Assembly (NCBI GenBank): GCA_020635915.1
Contig: JACJYU010000001.1
Location: 744,001 to 808,000, forward strand
Direction of reading: 5' to 3'
Origin: Flammeovirgaceae bacterium
GTDB lineage: Bacteria > Bacteroidota > Bacteroidia > Cytophagales > Cyclobacteriaceae
DNA: 64,000 nucleotides
The notes beneath the pieces were generated by a model. That model saw nothing but the letters and a program-made list of their open reading frames with translations. It was not told the origin of the DNA and ran no database searches. Positions 1-8,468 of this stretch are shown in pieces; positions within the stretch are counted from its first letter, which is position 1; the number at the start of each line of letters is the position of its first letter. The position numbers were made by a program, and so were the translations under genes.

Positions 1-468
1 GTCACCCACATGGTGGTGTCAGAGGTGGAGGGCAACTTTAAACAATTTGAGGGCAAAGTGACCTCTAAAACCAATGACTTTGACGGGGCACAGGTGGAAT
101 TTAAGGCACAGGTGGCCTCGGTAAGCACCGACAACGAAAAAAGGGACGGGCATTTGCGCTCGGACGACTTTTTTAATGCAGAGAAGTTTCCTACCATAAC
201 TTTTAACGGGAACCTGGTGAAGCAGGGGGGCAAATACCAGTTGAGGGGCAAGCTCACCATGCGTGACGTGACCAAGGATGTCACCTTTGACGTTGCCTAC
301 GGGGGAATGATAAAAACAGCGCAAGGAATGAAGGCAGGTTTTAAGCTAAATGGAAAGCTCAACCGGCAGGAGTATGGGCTGAGGTGGAGCAATAAACTGG
401 AGTCAGGGGAGTATGTAGTGGGGGACATCGTGGAGGTAGAGTGCAAATTGGAATTGAGCAAAGCATAA
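1..468 (+). CDS. YceI family protein, 5' end outside window
   Basis: The reading frame is open from base 1 and starts in mid-domain with VTHMVVSEVEG, the usual YceI context (xxHxxVSxVxGxF), so the signal peptide and first strand lie to the left. The visible 155 residues cover most of the YceI domain, including the RDGHLRSDDFF segment and a beta-rich C-terminus (LTMRDVTKDVTFDV). YceI proteins are lipocalin-like beta barrels that bind isoprenoid-type lipids, usually periplasmic. A MarR regulator follows 63 bp downstream on the same strand, a pairing that suggests local control. The physiological ligand cannot be told from sequence. The ATG at base 10 is internal and is not the real start. Confidence 0.9.
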   Translation, partial: VTHMVVSEVEGNFKQFEGKVTSKTNDFDGAQVEFKAQVASVSTDNEKRDGHLRSDDFFNAEKFPTITFNGNLVKQGGKYQLRGKLTMRDVTKDVTFDVAYGGMIKTAQGMKAGFKLNGKLNRQEYGLRWSNKLESGEYVVGDIVEVECKLELSKA

Positions 469-531
469 GGCTATATTTATGGAAAGTATGACGGTATACC
501 AACGGATTTTCCTTTCCTTGCCTCTTCCAAA

Positions 532-981
532 ATGGAGATAAAAGAAGAAATCAAGCAGTCCCGTTTTCGGAACCATTACCAGGAAGCCGCCATAAACATC
601 CTCTACACGGCAGGGTGGCTTGCCAACCAGCACAAGGATTTCTTTGCCCAATTTGATATTACATCCCAACAATTCAACATCCTTTCCATTTTGAGGGGCC
701 AGCATCCCAATCAGATATCGGGATCGGAAATCAAATCCAGGATGATGGACAAAAATTCCGATGTTTCCCGCCTGCTGGACCGCCTGCTGTCGAAAGGGCT
801 GATCGTGAAGGCCACCTGCCCCGAAGACAAACGTGCTGCCAATATCTCCATAAGCGCCCAGGGGTTGGAACTGCTCAAAAAATCGGACGCCCAAATAAGC
901 CAACTGGACAACATCCTGGGCAACCTCAACGAAAAAGAGGCCAGCCAACTCAGCAGGCTGCTCGACAAGGCCAGGGGCTAG
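532..981 (+). CDS. MarR family transcriptional regulator
   Basis: This 149-aa protein has the MarR layout: an N-terminal dimerisation helix, a winged helix-turn-helix at about residues 40-110, and a C-terminal dimerisation helix. Recognisable segments are TSQQFNILSIL (start of the DNA-binding domain), the recognition-helix region NSDVSRLLDRLLSKGLI, and the wing PEDKRAANISI, where D and R match the conserved DxR of the family. MarR proteins are mostly repressors released by small aromatic or oxidising ligands. It sits just after the YceI gene and may control it; no operator was identified. The inducer is unknown. Confidence 0.9.
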   Translation: MEIKEEIKQSRFRNHYQEAAINILYTAGWLANQHKDFFAQFDITSQQFNILSILRGQHPNQISGSEIKSRMMDKNSDVSRLLDRLLSKGLIVKATCPEDKRAANISISAQGLELLKKSDAQISQLDNILGNLNEKEASQLSRLLDKARG

Positions 982-982
982 G

Positions 983-2707
983 CTAGGTATTTTTTATCTC
1001 TGCTTTCACAAAGTCCATAAGCTCCCTGATGTACGCCTTGCTAAAATCAAAGCGGATGCCTGCTGCTTCATAGATTTCCGGAATGGTTTTCATATAGCCC
1101 AGCTTCAGGGCATTCATATACCCCTGCAACCCTTTCGCGGGGTCCCGCCTGTAGTTCCTCCACACGGCAATTGCCCCCAATTGGGCCATTCCGTATTCTA
1201 TGTAGTAGAATGGCACTTCGTACAAATGCAACTGCTTCTGCCACATGTAGTCCTTCCCCTCCTGAAGGCCGCCCCATTCGGTAACGCCATCGGAGAACTC
1301 ATCCAATATCCTGTTCCAGTTTGCCTTTCTTTCCTCCGTGTTGTGGCCGGGGTTCCCATAGGCCCAATGCTGGAATTTATCAATGGTGGCCACCCAGGGA
1401 AGCGTGGAGATCAAATCTTCGAGGTGTTCCAATTTGGCGCGCCTCAAGTCCGCTTCATTGTCAAAGAAAACATCCCAATGGTCCATGGAAATCAACTCCA
1501 TTGACATGGAGGCCAGCTCGGCCACCTCCATGGGGGGCGATTTGAAGTCGTTGAGGGGCAAGTGCATGGTAAGGAAATTATGCACCGCGTGCCCTCCTTC
1601 GTGCATGATGGTGGTCATGTCCCTGAGGGTGGAGGTGGCGTTCATAAAAATAAATGGGACACCGGTTTCCGCCAGCGGGTAATTGTAGCCACCTGGCGCT
1701 TTTCCTTTTCTTGAGTCCAGGTCCAAGTGCCCCATTTCGCGCATAATGCCCAGGCATTGGCCCAAATATGGGTCCAGGCGGGCAAACACTTCCATCGCCT
1801 TCCCCGTTAGGTCTTTACCATCCGCAAACGCCTTTAATGGCTCCCTGCCCTCAGGGTCCACCGCCTTGTCCCAAGGTCGCAACTTGTCCACTTTCAATTT
1901 CCCTTTGCGTTGCCGGGCCATTTGGTCCAGTATGGGGACCACCTCGGAATGGATGGCTTCATGAAATTGAAAACAGTCTTCTGGCGTATAATCGAACCTG
2001 CCTAAGGACTTGAACATATAGTCCCTGAAATTGGAAAAACCCGCATTGGAGGCCACCTTGTGCCTAAGCTGCACCAACTCCGAAAACAGTTCGTCCAGGG
2101 CCAGTTTGTCCTGAAGCCTGCGCCCAAGTATTTCCCTGTACACTTTTTCCCTCTTTTCCCTGTCGGTGGACATCAGCAACACCCCGGCCTGTTGCAGGGT
2201 CAATTCTTTTCCGTCCACTTCCACCGTCATGGCGCCCGTAACCTGGCCATATTTTTGGGCCTTCATGTTGATTTCGGTAAACAAGGGAATGTTTGCTTCC
2301 CTAAACAGTTCGATTTCCTTCCGGATGTTCCGCACCATCATGTTGTACCCCTCCTGCCGTTCCAGTGGTTTTAAGTGGGGGCACGCCATCAATTTCCTGT
2401 TGAGGGCATCGGACAATGGGGACATGTGGGGCTGTATGTTTTCCACAAAATCCTGATAGTGTTTTCTGTATTCCTCGTTTTCGGTATGGCACGTCATGCG
2501 GATGTACCTCCACCCGGCCTCTTCGGAAATGACGGACTCCAGTTCACTGCGGTCTTTCAGCCACTTTTCAAGCTGACCGGAAGAGGACAGCCCTACTTCC
2601 AACAACCGGTCAAAATAGGGTTTTAAAGCTTCCCAGGTGGTTATTTTAAAATCTTCAGTCAGGAATTGGCGCGCAGGCCTTTTTGGAATGGACAGTGCAG
2701 GGCTCAT
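983..2707 (-). CDS. M3 family oligoendopeptidase (PepF-like)
   Basis: A 574-aa zinc metallopeptidase of family M3. The active site is HEGGH (His369, Glu370, His373) in the context TTIMHEGGHAVHNF; a downstream EVAELASMSMELIS segment supplies the third zinc ligand (Glu). No signal peptide is seen, so the enzyme is probably cytosolic and degrades short peptides. Length fits the roughly 560-600 aa Bacteroidota PepF-like subfamily. The start at 2707 is supported by an upstream TAATTTTG promoter-like element on the minus strand. It converges tail to tail with the MarR gene, one base between the stop codons. Confidence 0.93.
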   Translation of the reverse strand: MSPALSIPKRPARQFLTEDFKITTWEALKPYFDRLLEVGLSSSGQLEKWLKDRSELESVISEEAGWRYIRMTCHTENEEYRKHYQDFVENIQPHMSPLSDALNRKLMACPHLKPLERQEGYNMMVRNIRKEIELFREANIPLFTEINMKAQKYGQVTGAMTVEVDGKELTLQQAGVLLMSTDREKREKVYREILGRRLQDKLALDELFSELVQLRHKVASNAGFSNFRDYMFKSLGRFDYTPEDCFQFHEAIHSEVVPILDQMARQRKGKLKVDKLRPWDKAVDPEGREPLKAFADGKDLTGKAMEVFARLDPYLGQCLGIMREMGHLDLDSRKGKAPGGYNYPLAETGVPFIFMNATSTLRDMTTIMHEGGHAVHNFLTMHLPLNDFKSPPMEVAELASMSMELISMDHWDVFFDNEADLRRAKLEHLEDLISTLPWVATIDKFQHWAYGNPGHNTEERKANWNRILDEFSDGVTEWGGLQEGKDYMWQKQLHLYEVPFYYIEYGMAQLGAIAVWRNYRRDPAKGLQGYMNALKLGYMKTIPEIYEAAGIRFDFSKAYIRELMDFVKAEIKNT

Positions 2708-2735
2708 GAATATATGTATTGAACAAAAAGATGGG

Positions 2736-2743
2736 CAAAATTA
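2736..2743 (-). promoter_or_regulatory. Putative Bacteroidota -7 element for the M3 peptidase gene
   Basis: Read on the minus strand this is TAATTTTG, matching the Bacteroidota housekeeping -7 consensus TAnnTTTG. It lies 28 bp upstream of the ATG at 2707. A TTG lies 15 bp further upstream, closer than the usual 19-21 bp, so only the -7 element is convincing. Confidence 0.35.
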
Positions 2744-2891
2744 GCCAAATTGATTGTTCAACCCAGCACATGGGGCATTTCCCATCCCATTTATAGCCAT
2801 GTAAATCGATCTGGGCCACGGGCCTTGAAGCAGCCATCCCAGGAATATTTCGAGTGTATTTTGAAGCCCCAAAGTTGTATACTTACGCACC

Positions 2892-3155
2892 ATGAAAATA
2901 CTTATCGATGTGCTTGGCTGGATAGGGTCGGTGGAAGTAATCCTGGCCTATGGGCTCAACAGCTACCATAAAATCAATGCCGGCTCGTTGCTGTTCCAAC
3001 TGCTCAACCTCACCGGGGCGGTGTTTTTGATTACCAACACCGTTTACTACGGTGCCTTCCCCTCTGCCGTCATCAATGTGGTATGGGTGGCCATTGCCAT
3101 CCCCGCCATTTTCAAAATAATAAGAAAGGACAAACTCCTCGAAAAAGGGCAATAA
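2892..3155 (+). CDS. Small CBU_0592-like membrane protein
   Basis: An 87-aa integral membrane protein with about three hydrophobic segments (residues about 3-20, 30-52 and 57-75) and a charged tail (IIRKDKLLEKGQ). The pattern GWIGSVEVILAYGLNS followed by a second segment with LLNLTGAVFLI matches the small CBU_0592-type family that is widespread and uncharacterised. The ATG at 2892 fits the N-terminal hydrophobic segment. The next gene follows after about 60 bp on the same strand, but no functional link is evident. Confidence 0.75.
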   Translation: MKILIDVLGWIGSVEVILAYGLNSYHKINAGSLLFQLLNLTGAVFLITNTVYYGAFPSAVINVVWVAIAIPAIFKIIRKDKLLEKGQ

Positions 3156-3216
3156 GCTACGAACAAACCGCCACGGTTTGCCCATGATTTTATACCTTTC
3201 CCAAAAAACAATCCCT

Positions 3217-4719
3217 ATGAAAAAACTTGCCTTGCTCCTATTTGCCGGTGCCCTCAGCGTGAACTTCGCCCTTGCCCAACCGAAAACATCGGGCAAGCAG
3301 CTCAAAGAATTTGATGCCTGGGTGGAAAATGCCCGTAAGGAATGGGGGGCCGTGGGGCTGGCCGTTACGGTGATCAAAGACAATGAGGTGATATTCAAAA
3401 AAGGGTATGGCCTGCGCCAGTTGGGCACCCATGATGCCGTGGACACCAATACCCTATTTGCGTGCGCCTCCACCACCAAGGCCATGACGGCCACCTGTAT
3501 GGGCATGTTGGTGGACGAAGGCAAGGTAAATTGGGACGACCGCGTGATCCAATACCTTCCCGGGTTTCAGCTCTACGATCCCTACGTAACGAGGGAATTG
3601 AGGATAAGGGACCTTTTCCTGCACAACAGTGGTGTGGGAAATACCGACTTCCTTTGGGGCTTTATGGATATCGGTAGCGACAACATTTTGGAAAAGATGC
3701 GATGGGTCAAGCCCAGCTATTCGTTTAGGTCTGGGTTTATTTACCAGAATATCTTTTACCTCGTGGCCGGCAAGGTAATAGAAAAAGTAAGCGGCCACCC
3801 GTGGGACGAATTCATTCAGGAGAGGATATTTGGCCCCTTGGGAATGTCCAATACCTACCCGTCACTACAGGCTGCGCCCACTGCCAACCGCACAAAGCCG
3901 CACATGAAGGTAGACGGCAAGCTGATGGTGATCGAAGACATGAGTGCCGATGCCATTGGCCCTGCCGGTTCGGTATGGTCATCAATCGATGACATGGGAA
4001 AGTGGGCCTTGTGCATGCTCGACAGCGGCAAATACACGGGCGGGCGCCTGGTAAGCCCCAAAACGTGGGAAGAAATGACAAAAGCGCAAACGCTGGTGCC
4101 CTCCTCGGAATTTTACCCCACCGCACAGCTCACCAAACCGAATTTTACCACTTACGGGATGGGATGGTTCCAACACGACTACAAAGGAAGAAAAGTAAAC
4201 TTTCACACAGGTAGCCTTCCCGGGTCCATTGCCATTCATGGCCAGCTGCCGGAGGAAAAAATTGCCGTATATGTATTTGGCAATACGGACCACGTGGAGG
4301 TGCGCCATGCCATCATGTACAAGGCCTTCGACCTTTTTGCACTGGGCGGGGCCACCGACTGGGGCAGCGGTTTCCTTGCCCTTTACACAAAACTCGACAA
4401 AGCAGCGGAAGCAGCCCGAAAAAAGCAGGATGAAAAACGGGTTATGGGCACAAAACCATCTTTGCCCCTGTCCGGGTACACAGGGGTTTACCAGGACAAA
4501 CTGTATGGGACCGTGGAAGTAACGGCCACGGGCAGCCAATTGTCCGCCAACATCAACGACATGCACAAGGCCACCTTGGACCATTGGAACTATGATACGT
4601 TCAAAGGGCCCTTGGGGAAAAAGTGGGACGGGGAGGTAACCGCTCTCTTTCAACTCAATAGCGAAGGAAAAGTAACTACCCTCGACCTCTCAGGGTTTGT
4701 TTTGCAAAAGGTAAAGTAA
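3217..4719 (+). CDS. Secreted serine hydrolase, beta-lactamase/AmpC fold, with C-terminal DUF3471-like domain
   Basis: A 500-aa exported protein. The ATG at 3217 is preferred over an upstream ATG at 3178 because it gives a clean signal peptide (MKKLALLLFAGALSVNFALA-Q). The class C beta-lactamase / D-Ala-D-Ala peptidase fold is shown by SxxK at Ser85-Lys88 (STTK), YxN at Tyr176-Asn178 (YQN) and an HTG motif in place of KTG (NFHTGSLPG). After about residue 410 a small beta-rich domain (YTGVYQDKLYGTVEV onward) resembles DUF3471, common in this family in Bacteroidota. Likely substrates are peptides, esters or peptidoglycan fragments; beta-lactam resistance should not be assumed. Confidence 0.9.
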   Translation: MKKLALLLFAGALSVNFALAQPKTSGKQLKEFDAWVENARKEWGAVGLAVTVIKDNEVIFKKGYGLRQLGTHDAVDTNTLFACASTTKAMTATCMGMLVDEGKVNWDDRVIQYLPGFQLYDPYVTRELRIRDLFLHNSGVGNTDFLWGFMDIGSDNILEKMRWVKPSYSFRSGFIYQNIFYLVAGKVIEKVSGHPWDEFIQERIFGPLGMSNTYPSLQAAPTANRTKPHMKVDGKLMVIEDMSADAIGPAGSVWSSIDDMGKWALCMLDSGKYTGGRLVSPKTWEEMTKAQTLVPSSEFYPTAQLTKPNFTTYGMGWFQHDYKGRKVNFHTGSLPGSIAIHGQLPEEKIAVYVFGNTDHVEVRHAIMYKAFDLFALGGATDWGSGFLALYTKLDKAAEAARKKQDEKRVMGTKPSLPLSGYTGVYQDKLYGTVEVTATGSQLSANINDMHKATLDHWNYDTFKGPLGKKWDGEVTALFQLNSEGKVTTLDLSGFVLQKVK

Positions 4720-4766
4720 AAGCAAAATCCCCCTACCTGCAGAAGGGTTTGCCAGGCAATAATAAC

Positions 4767-4774
4767 TAGCTTTG
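4767..4774 (+). promoter_or_regulatory. Putative -7 element for the S41-like gene
   Basis: TAGCTTTG matches TAnnTTTG and ends 18 bp before the ATG at 4793. A TTTG occurs 15 bp upstream of it, a shorter spacing than usual. The element overlaps the alternative upstream ATG at 4772, which argues against that start. Confidence 0.35.
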
Positions 4775-4792
4775 TTGGTTAGAACACCAAAC

Positions 4793-5752
4793 ATGAAAAG
4801 ACCTACTGTAATTGTATTGTTGGCAAGCCTGGCCTTATTCAGGTGTTCCTCCTCGCAAGAGCCCTTCTTTAAAATAACCACCCCGGAGGAATACCTCAAC
4901 GAGATGTTGGACTACATGGAAGCCAACCATATCGATCGCAAGTCCATTGACTGGCCGGCCTTTAGGCAGGCCGTGCAACAAAAAGGGGCCGGTGCGGAGA
5001 CCATTTCCGGTGCAGACGGGGCCGTACTATTGGCCCTCGAACTGCTCAACGACCAAACAAGTTTCCTGGTCACCAGCCAGGGCAAAGTCCTTGCCTTTAG
5101 CACCCCCTGCACTGATGCTGCCCCTCCCGAAGTAACCGTTCCTGCCGATGTGGGCTATATAAAAATCCCAGCCTTTGGCAACAGTGGCGTAAACGCTGCC
5201 GTATTTGCTGAAAAAATGCACGGTGACATCCGGGCCCAGGACAAGGCAGGGCTTAAAGGATGGCTTGTTGACTTACGCGGGAACACCGGGGGGAACATGT
5301 GGCCGATGGTGGCAGGCATAGGGCCCATACTGGGGGAAGGCACCGCTGGGTATTTTATTGATAGCAACGATGTAAAAAATGCTTTCGGATATCAGGATGG
5401 CGCCTCCTTTTACGGTGAAAAACCGGTCGTGGGGGTAAGTTTCCCCTATACCTTGCTCAGTGCGGACAGCAAGGTGGCCATCCTTGTGGACCACGCCACC
5501 ACCAACGCTGCCGAGGCGGTGGCCATTGCTTTTATTGGCAAGGCCAATGCCCGCAGCTTTGGGCCTACCACCTGTGGCAGGGCGGGCGGAAACCAGGCCT
5601 TCACCTTGTCTGACGGCTCCATCCTCTACCTTACGGTTTCCTTTCTCAAAGACAGGGCCGAAACGGCACAACGCGGGGAGCTGACGCCTGACGAAATAGT
5701 GACCGACCCTATTTTGGTTTTCGACAAGGCAGTGGAATGGATCAACCAATAG
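4793..5752 (+). CDS. S41 family peptidase-like lipoprotein with the catalytic serine replaced
   Basis: A 319-aa protein with a lipoprotein-like leader (MKRPTVIVLLASLALFRCSSS; the Arg before the Cys is atypical). The S41/C-terminal-processing fold is clear from VDLRGNTGGNMWPM and from the core AAEAVAIAFIGKANARSFG...GN, followed by LSDGSILYLTVSF. In the family the residue three before the conserved Glu is the nucleophilic Ser (S-A-x-E); here it is Asn238 (NAAE, codon AAC at 5504-5506). The residue 25 further on, Lys in the CtpA/Prc branch, is Arg263. So this may be a non-catalytic S41 homologue or a recently inactivated copy. It converges with the reductase gene with no bases between the stops. 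Confidence 0.8.
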   Translation: MKRPTVIVLLASLALFRCSSSQEPFFKITTPEEYLNEMLDYMEANHIDRKSIDWPAFRQAVQQKGAGAETISGADGAVLLALELLNDQTSFLVTSQGKVLAFSTPCTDAAPPEVTVPADVGYIKIPAFGNSGVNAAVFAEKMHGDIRAQDKAGLKGWLVDLRGNTGGNMWPMVAGIGPILGEGTAGYFIDSNDVKNAFGYQDGASFYGEKPVVGVSFPYTLLSADSKVAILVDHATTNAAEAVAIAFIGKANARSFGPTTCGRAGGNQAFTLSDGSILYLTVSFLKDRAETAQRGELTPDEIVTDPILVFDKAVEWINQ

Positions 5753-6877
5753 TTATCCTATCTCAATGACCACATCATCGGTAAGCGGGTGGCCCACACA
5801 GTTTAAGATATAGCCTTCATCTTTTTCGGACTGGGAAAGGCCTTCGTCTTCGTCCATTTTTACTTTTCCGGACAACAGTTTTCCACGGCATGCCGTGCAA
5901 AGGCCGCTTTGGCAAGAGTACGGCAGGTCAATGCCCATGTCCAGGGCCGTCTCCAGAATGAACTTATCGGGGGGCACCTCCACTTTATATTCTTCCCCAT
6001 CGTACCGGATGGTGACCATCCTGGTTTTTATTTCTTCCTCAGCGGTGGCCACCTCCTCTTTCCTGGTTTCCTTGTCGATGGTGCCCTGCACAAAACTTTC
6101 CTTGAATATTTTCCCTTTGGGAATATCCCTGGCCGCCAACAGGGCGTCAACGTTTTTCATCATCCCCTCAGGGCCGCACATCAAATAGGTGGTCTTGTCA
6201 ATGCCCCAATCCGGAATACGTTCCACCAATTTGGCCAGCATCTCCCCGTTAAGCAGGCCCGAATACCCCTGCCAGTTCATTGGTGCATTGTCCAGCACAT
6301 GAATGACGTGCAAACGCCCCTCATAGGTGGTTTGCATTTTCTCCAGGTGGTCCTTGAAAATAATACTGTCGATGTCCCTGTTGCAATAGATCAGGGAAAT
6401 GATGCTTTCGGGCTCCTGGTTCAATATGCTTTTAATGATCGACATCATGGGGGTAATCCCCGATCCTCCGGCAAAAAGGATAAGGTGCCTTTTGTTCCCT
6501 TTGTCGTATTTGGTCACAAACTGGCCCATCGGCTCCATGATTTTTACCTTGTCCCCTTTCTTCAGGTGGTCAGGAAGGTAATTGGACATCAATCCGTTGT
6601 CGACACGCTTTACCGTCACTGCGAGGTTTTCGTCCACAAAAGGCGAGGAGCAGAGGGAGTAGGCCCTTCTCACGTCTTTGCCCTCCATGGGAACAATGAG
6701 GGTAAGGAACTGCCCGGAGCGGTAGGTTATTTTCTTTTCTCCCGGATGGTCAAAAACGATGGTAATGGCATCTTTGGTTTCTTCTATGATATCGTTTACC
6801 GTCAGTTCATGGTAATGTGGCCCGTGAGGGGCCTCCGCTTTTTTTTCCTTGCTTTTCTTAAAAAATCCAAATGCCAT
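5753..6877 (-). CDS. Ferredoxin-NAD(P)H reductase: FAD, NAD(P) and 2Fe-2S domains (PaaE-like)
   Basis: A 374-aa electron-transfer flavoprotein. An FNR-type FAD domain comes first (residues about 20-125; RRAYSLCSSP is the RxYS flavin motif), then an NAD(P)-binding domain (GGSGITPMMSII; MCGPEGMM), and a C-terminal plant-type ferredoxin domain with CQSGLCTACRG plus a distal Cys (LNCVG), the four ligands of a 2Fe-2S cluster. The order FAD-NAD-Fe2S matches PaaE and related oxygenase reductases. No phenylacetate genes or oxygenase lie nearby, so it probably serves another electron acceptor, such as a desaturase or hydroxylase elsewhere. No signal peptide. Confidence 0.9.
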   Translation of the reverse strand: MAFGFFKKSKEKKAEAPHGPHYHELTVNDIIEETKDAITIVFDHPGEKKITYRSGQFLTLIVPMEGKDVRRAYSLCSSPFVDENLAVTVKRVDNGLMSNYLPDHLKKGDKVKIMEPMGQFVTKYDKGNKRHLILFAGGSGITPMMSIIKSILNQEPESIISLIYCNRDIDSIIFKDHLEKMQTTYEGRLHVIHVLDNAPMNWQGYSGLLNGEMLAKLVERIPDWGIDKTTYLMCGPEGMMKNVDALLAARDIPKGKIFKESFVQGTIDKETRKEEVATAEEEIKTRMVTIRYDGEEYKVEVPPDKFILETALDMGIDLPYSCQSGLCTACRGKLLSGKVKMDEDEGLSQSEKDEGYILNCVGHPLTDDVVIEIG

Positions 6878-6910
6878 TTTAATCGAATAAAGTCACACAA
6901 AACAACCGGA

Positions 6911-6918
6911 CAAATGTA
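6911..6918 (-). promoter_or_regulatory. Putative -7 element for the reductase gene
   Basis: On the minus strand this is TACATTTG, matching TAnnTTTG, 33 bp upstream of the ATG at 6877. No well-spaced -33 TTG was found, so support is limited to the -7 match and its position. Confidence 0.35.
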
Positions 6919-7098
6919 GTTCAAAGATGCCATTCCCGCACCCCGTTCAAGCATTAAACCATAGGCGCTGTGCCGGTGCCTATTAAACACCGTTGCAAGC
7001 AAAGTGATTCTCCAATCGATAATTAAAACACCTGCCATAGGGGCCCGCCTTGCTTTTGGCCCACATTTTCACAAAAAGCCACTTAGCCCCAAATTTTG

Positions 7099-7106
7099 TA
7101 AATTTG
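7099..7106 (+). promoter_or_regulatory. Putative -7 element for purB
   Basis: TAAATTTG matches TAnnTTTG and ends 17 bp before the purB ATG at 7124. It supports that start over in-frame codons as far back as 7004, which would lie upstream of the promoter. No -33 element at the usual distance was seen. Confidence 0.4.
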
Positions 7107-7123
7107 CCGTTTACTTGATAAGC

Positions 7124-8467
7124 ATGTCCATTCAACCCCTCAAAGCCATATCCCCCATAGATGGCCGGTATGCAGGCACCACCGCCCCGCTGAACCAATA
7201 CTTCTCCGAGCAAGCCCTGATGAAGTACAGGGTACTGGTGGAAATTGAATATTTTATTGCCTTGTGCGAAGGTGGCCTGCCGGAACTGGCGGCATTCCCT
7301 TCCAGCAAAATAGGGGCCCTGCGCTCGCTGTACATAAACTTTAGTGACGAAAATGCACTGGAAATCAAGCGCACGGAAAAAACCACCAATCACGATGTAA
7401 AAGCGGTTGAATATTTTGTCAAACAGGAGTTTGACAAGCTGGGCCTGGGGGAATACAAGGAATTTATCCACTTTGGCCTCACCTCCCAGGACGTCAACAA
7501 CACGGCCACGCCCCTGCTCCTCAAGGAGTTCCTCACCAAAGAATTCTTGCCCAAGCTCAATGGTACCGTAAAGTTACTGGAAGGCCAGTCCATCGCCTGG
7601 CGCGAGGTGCCCATGCTGGCGCGCACCCACGGCCAGCCCGCTTCCCCGACACGGCTGGGCAAGGAGATGGAAGTGTTTGTGGCCAGGCTAAGGAACCAAC
7701 TCGTACAACTCAGCCGTGTCCCTTACAGCGCCAAGTTCGGGGGCGCCACGGGAAATTTTAACGCCCACCACGTTGCCTACCCCGACATCGACTGGATCGA
7801 CTTTGGCAACCGCTTTGTGTCGGGCTATTTGGGCCTGGAAAGGAGCCATCCCACCACCCAGATAGAGCACTACGACAATATGGCTGCCCTGTTCGACAAC
7901 CTCAAGCGCATCAACACCATCCTGATCGACTATTGCCGCGATGTATGGCAATACATTTCCATGAATTATTTCAAACAAAAAATCAACGAGGGGGAGGTGG
8001 GCTCCTCTGCCATGCCCCACAAAGTCAACCCCATTGATTTTGAAAATGCGGAAGGCAACCTGGGCCTCGCCAATGCCCTCTTTGAGCACCTAGCGGCCAA
8101 GTTGCCCATCTCCCGGCTGCAACGCGACCTCACCGACTCCACGGTGTTAAGGAACATCGGGGTACCGTTGGCCCATAGTTACCTCTCCCTGCATTCCCTC
8201 GAAAGGGGCATCAACAAACTTGAGTTGAACAAAGCGGCCATTGACCACGACCTTGATGAAAACTGGGCCGTGGTGGCCGAGGCCATACAGACCATCCTGA
8301 GAAAAGAAGGATATCCCAATCCCTACGAGGCGCTGAAAGGCCTGACCCGCAAGAACAGTAAAGTCACCCGGGACACCATTCACGCTTTTGTGGAAGCGTT
8401 GGAGGTGAAAGAGGAAGTAAAAAAAAGGTTGAAAGGCATCACCCCTTTTAACTACACCGGCCTGTAA
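7124..8467 (+). CDS. purB: Adenylosuccinate lyase
   Basis: A 447-aa cytosolic enzyme of the fumarase/aspartase superfamily. It cleaves SAICAR to AICAR plus fumarate and adenylosuccinate to AMP plus fumarate in purine synthesis. The superfamily signature is SSAMPHKVNP; RTHGQPASPTRLGKE and the early LTSQDVNNTA carry catalytic-site residues. The protein begins MSIQPLKAISPIDGRYAG, the typical PurB N-terminus, which fixes the start at 7124 and not at an upstream in-frame codon. A methyltransferase gene starts one base after its stop, so the two are probably cotranscribed. Confidence 0.96.
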   Translation: MSIQPLKAISPIDGRYAGTTAPLNQYFSEQALMKYRVLVEIEYFIALCEGGLPELAAFPSSKIGALRSLYINFSDENALEIKRTEKTTNHDVKAVEYFVKQEFDKLGLGEYKEFIHFGLTSQDVNNTATPLLLKEFLTKEFLPKLNGTVKLLEGQSIAWREVPMLARTHGQPASPTRLGKEMEVFVARLRNQLVQLSRVPYSAKFGGATGNFNAHHVAYPDIDWIDFGNRFVSGYLGLERSHPTTQIEHYDNMAALFDNLKRINTILIDYCRDVWQYISMNYFKQKINEGEVGSSAMPHKVNPIDFENAEGNLGLANALFEHLAAKLPISRLQRDLTDSTVLRNIGVPLAHSYLSLHSLERGINKLELNKAAIDHDLDENWAVVAEAIQTILRKEGYPNPYEALKGLTRKNSKVTRDTIHAFVEALEVKEEVKKRLKGITPFNYTGL

Positions 8468-8468
8468 G

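Noticed and set aside
3164..3180. Hairpin CAAACCG-CCA-CGGTTTG after the CBU_0592-like gene
   Set aside because: Perfect stem but no T-tract and a very short loop, so a terminator is not supported.
5753..6877. Considered as part of a phenylacetate degradation pathway
   Set aside because: The domain order is PaaE-like, but no paa genes occur nearby, so the pathway name is not justified.
5909..6919. Long plus-strand open frame of 336 codons over the reductase gene
   Set aside because: It lies antisense to a clear FAD/NAD/2Fe-2S protein, has no domain, and its composition (His, Gln and Phe rich) is that of a complementary-strand shadow.
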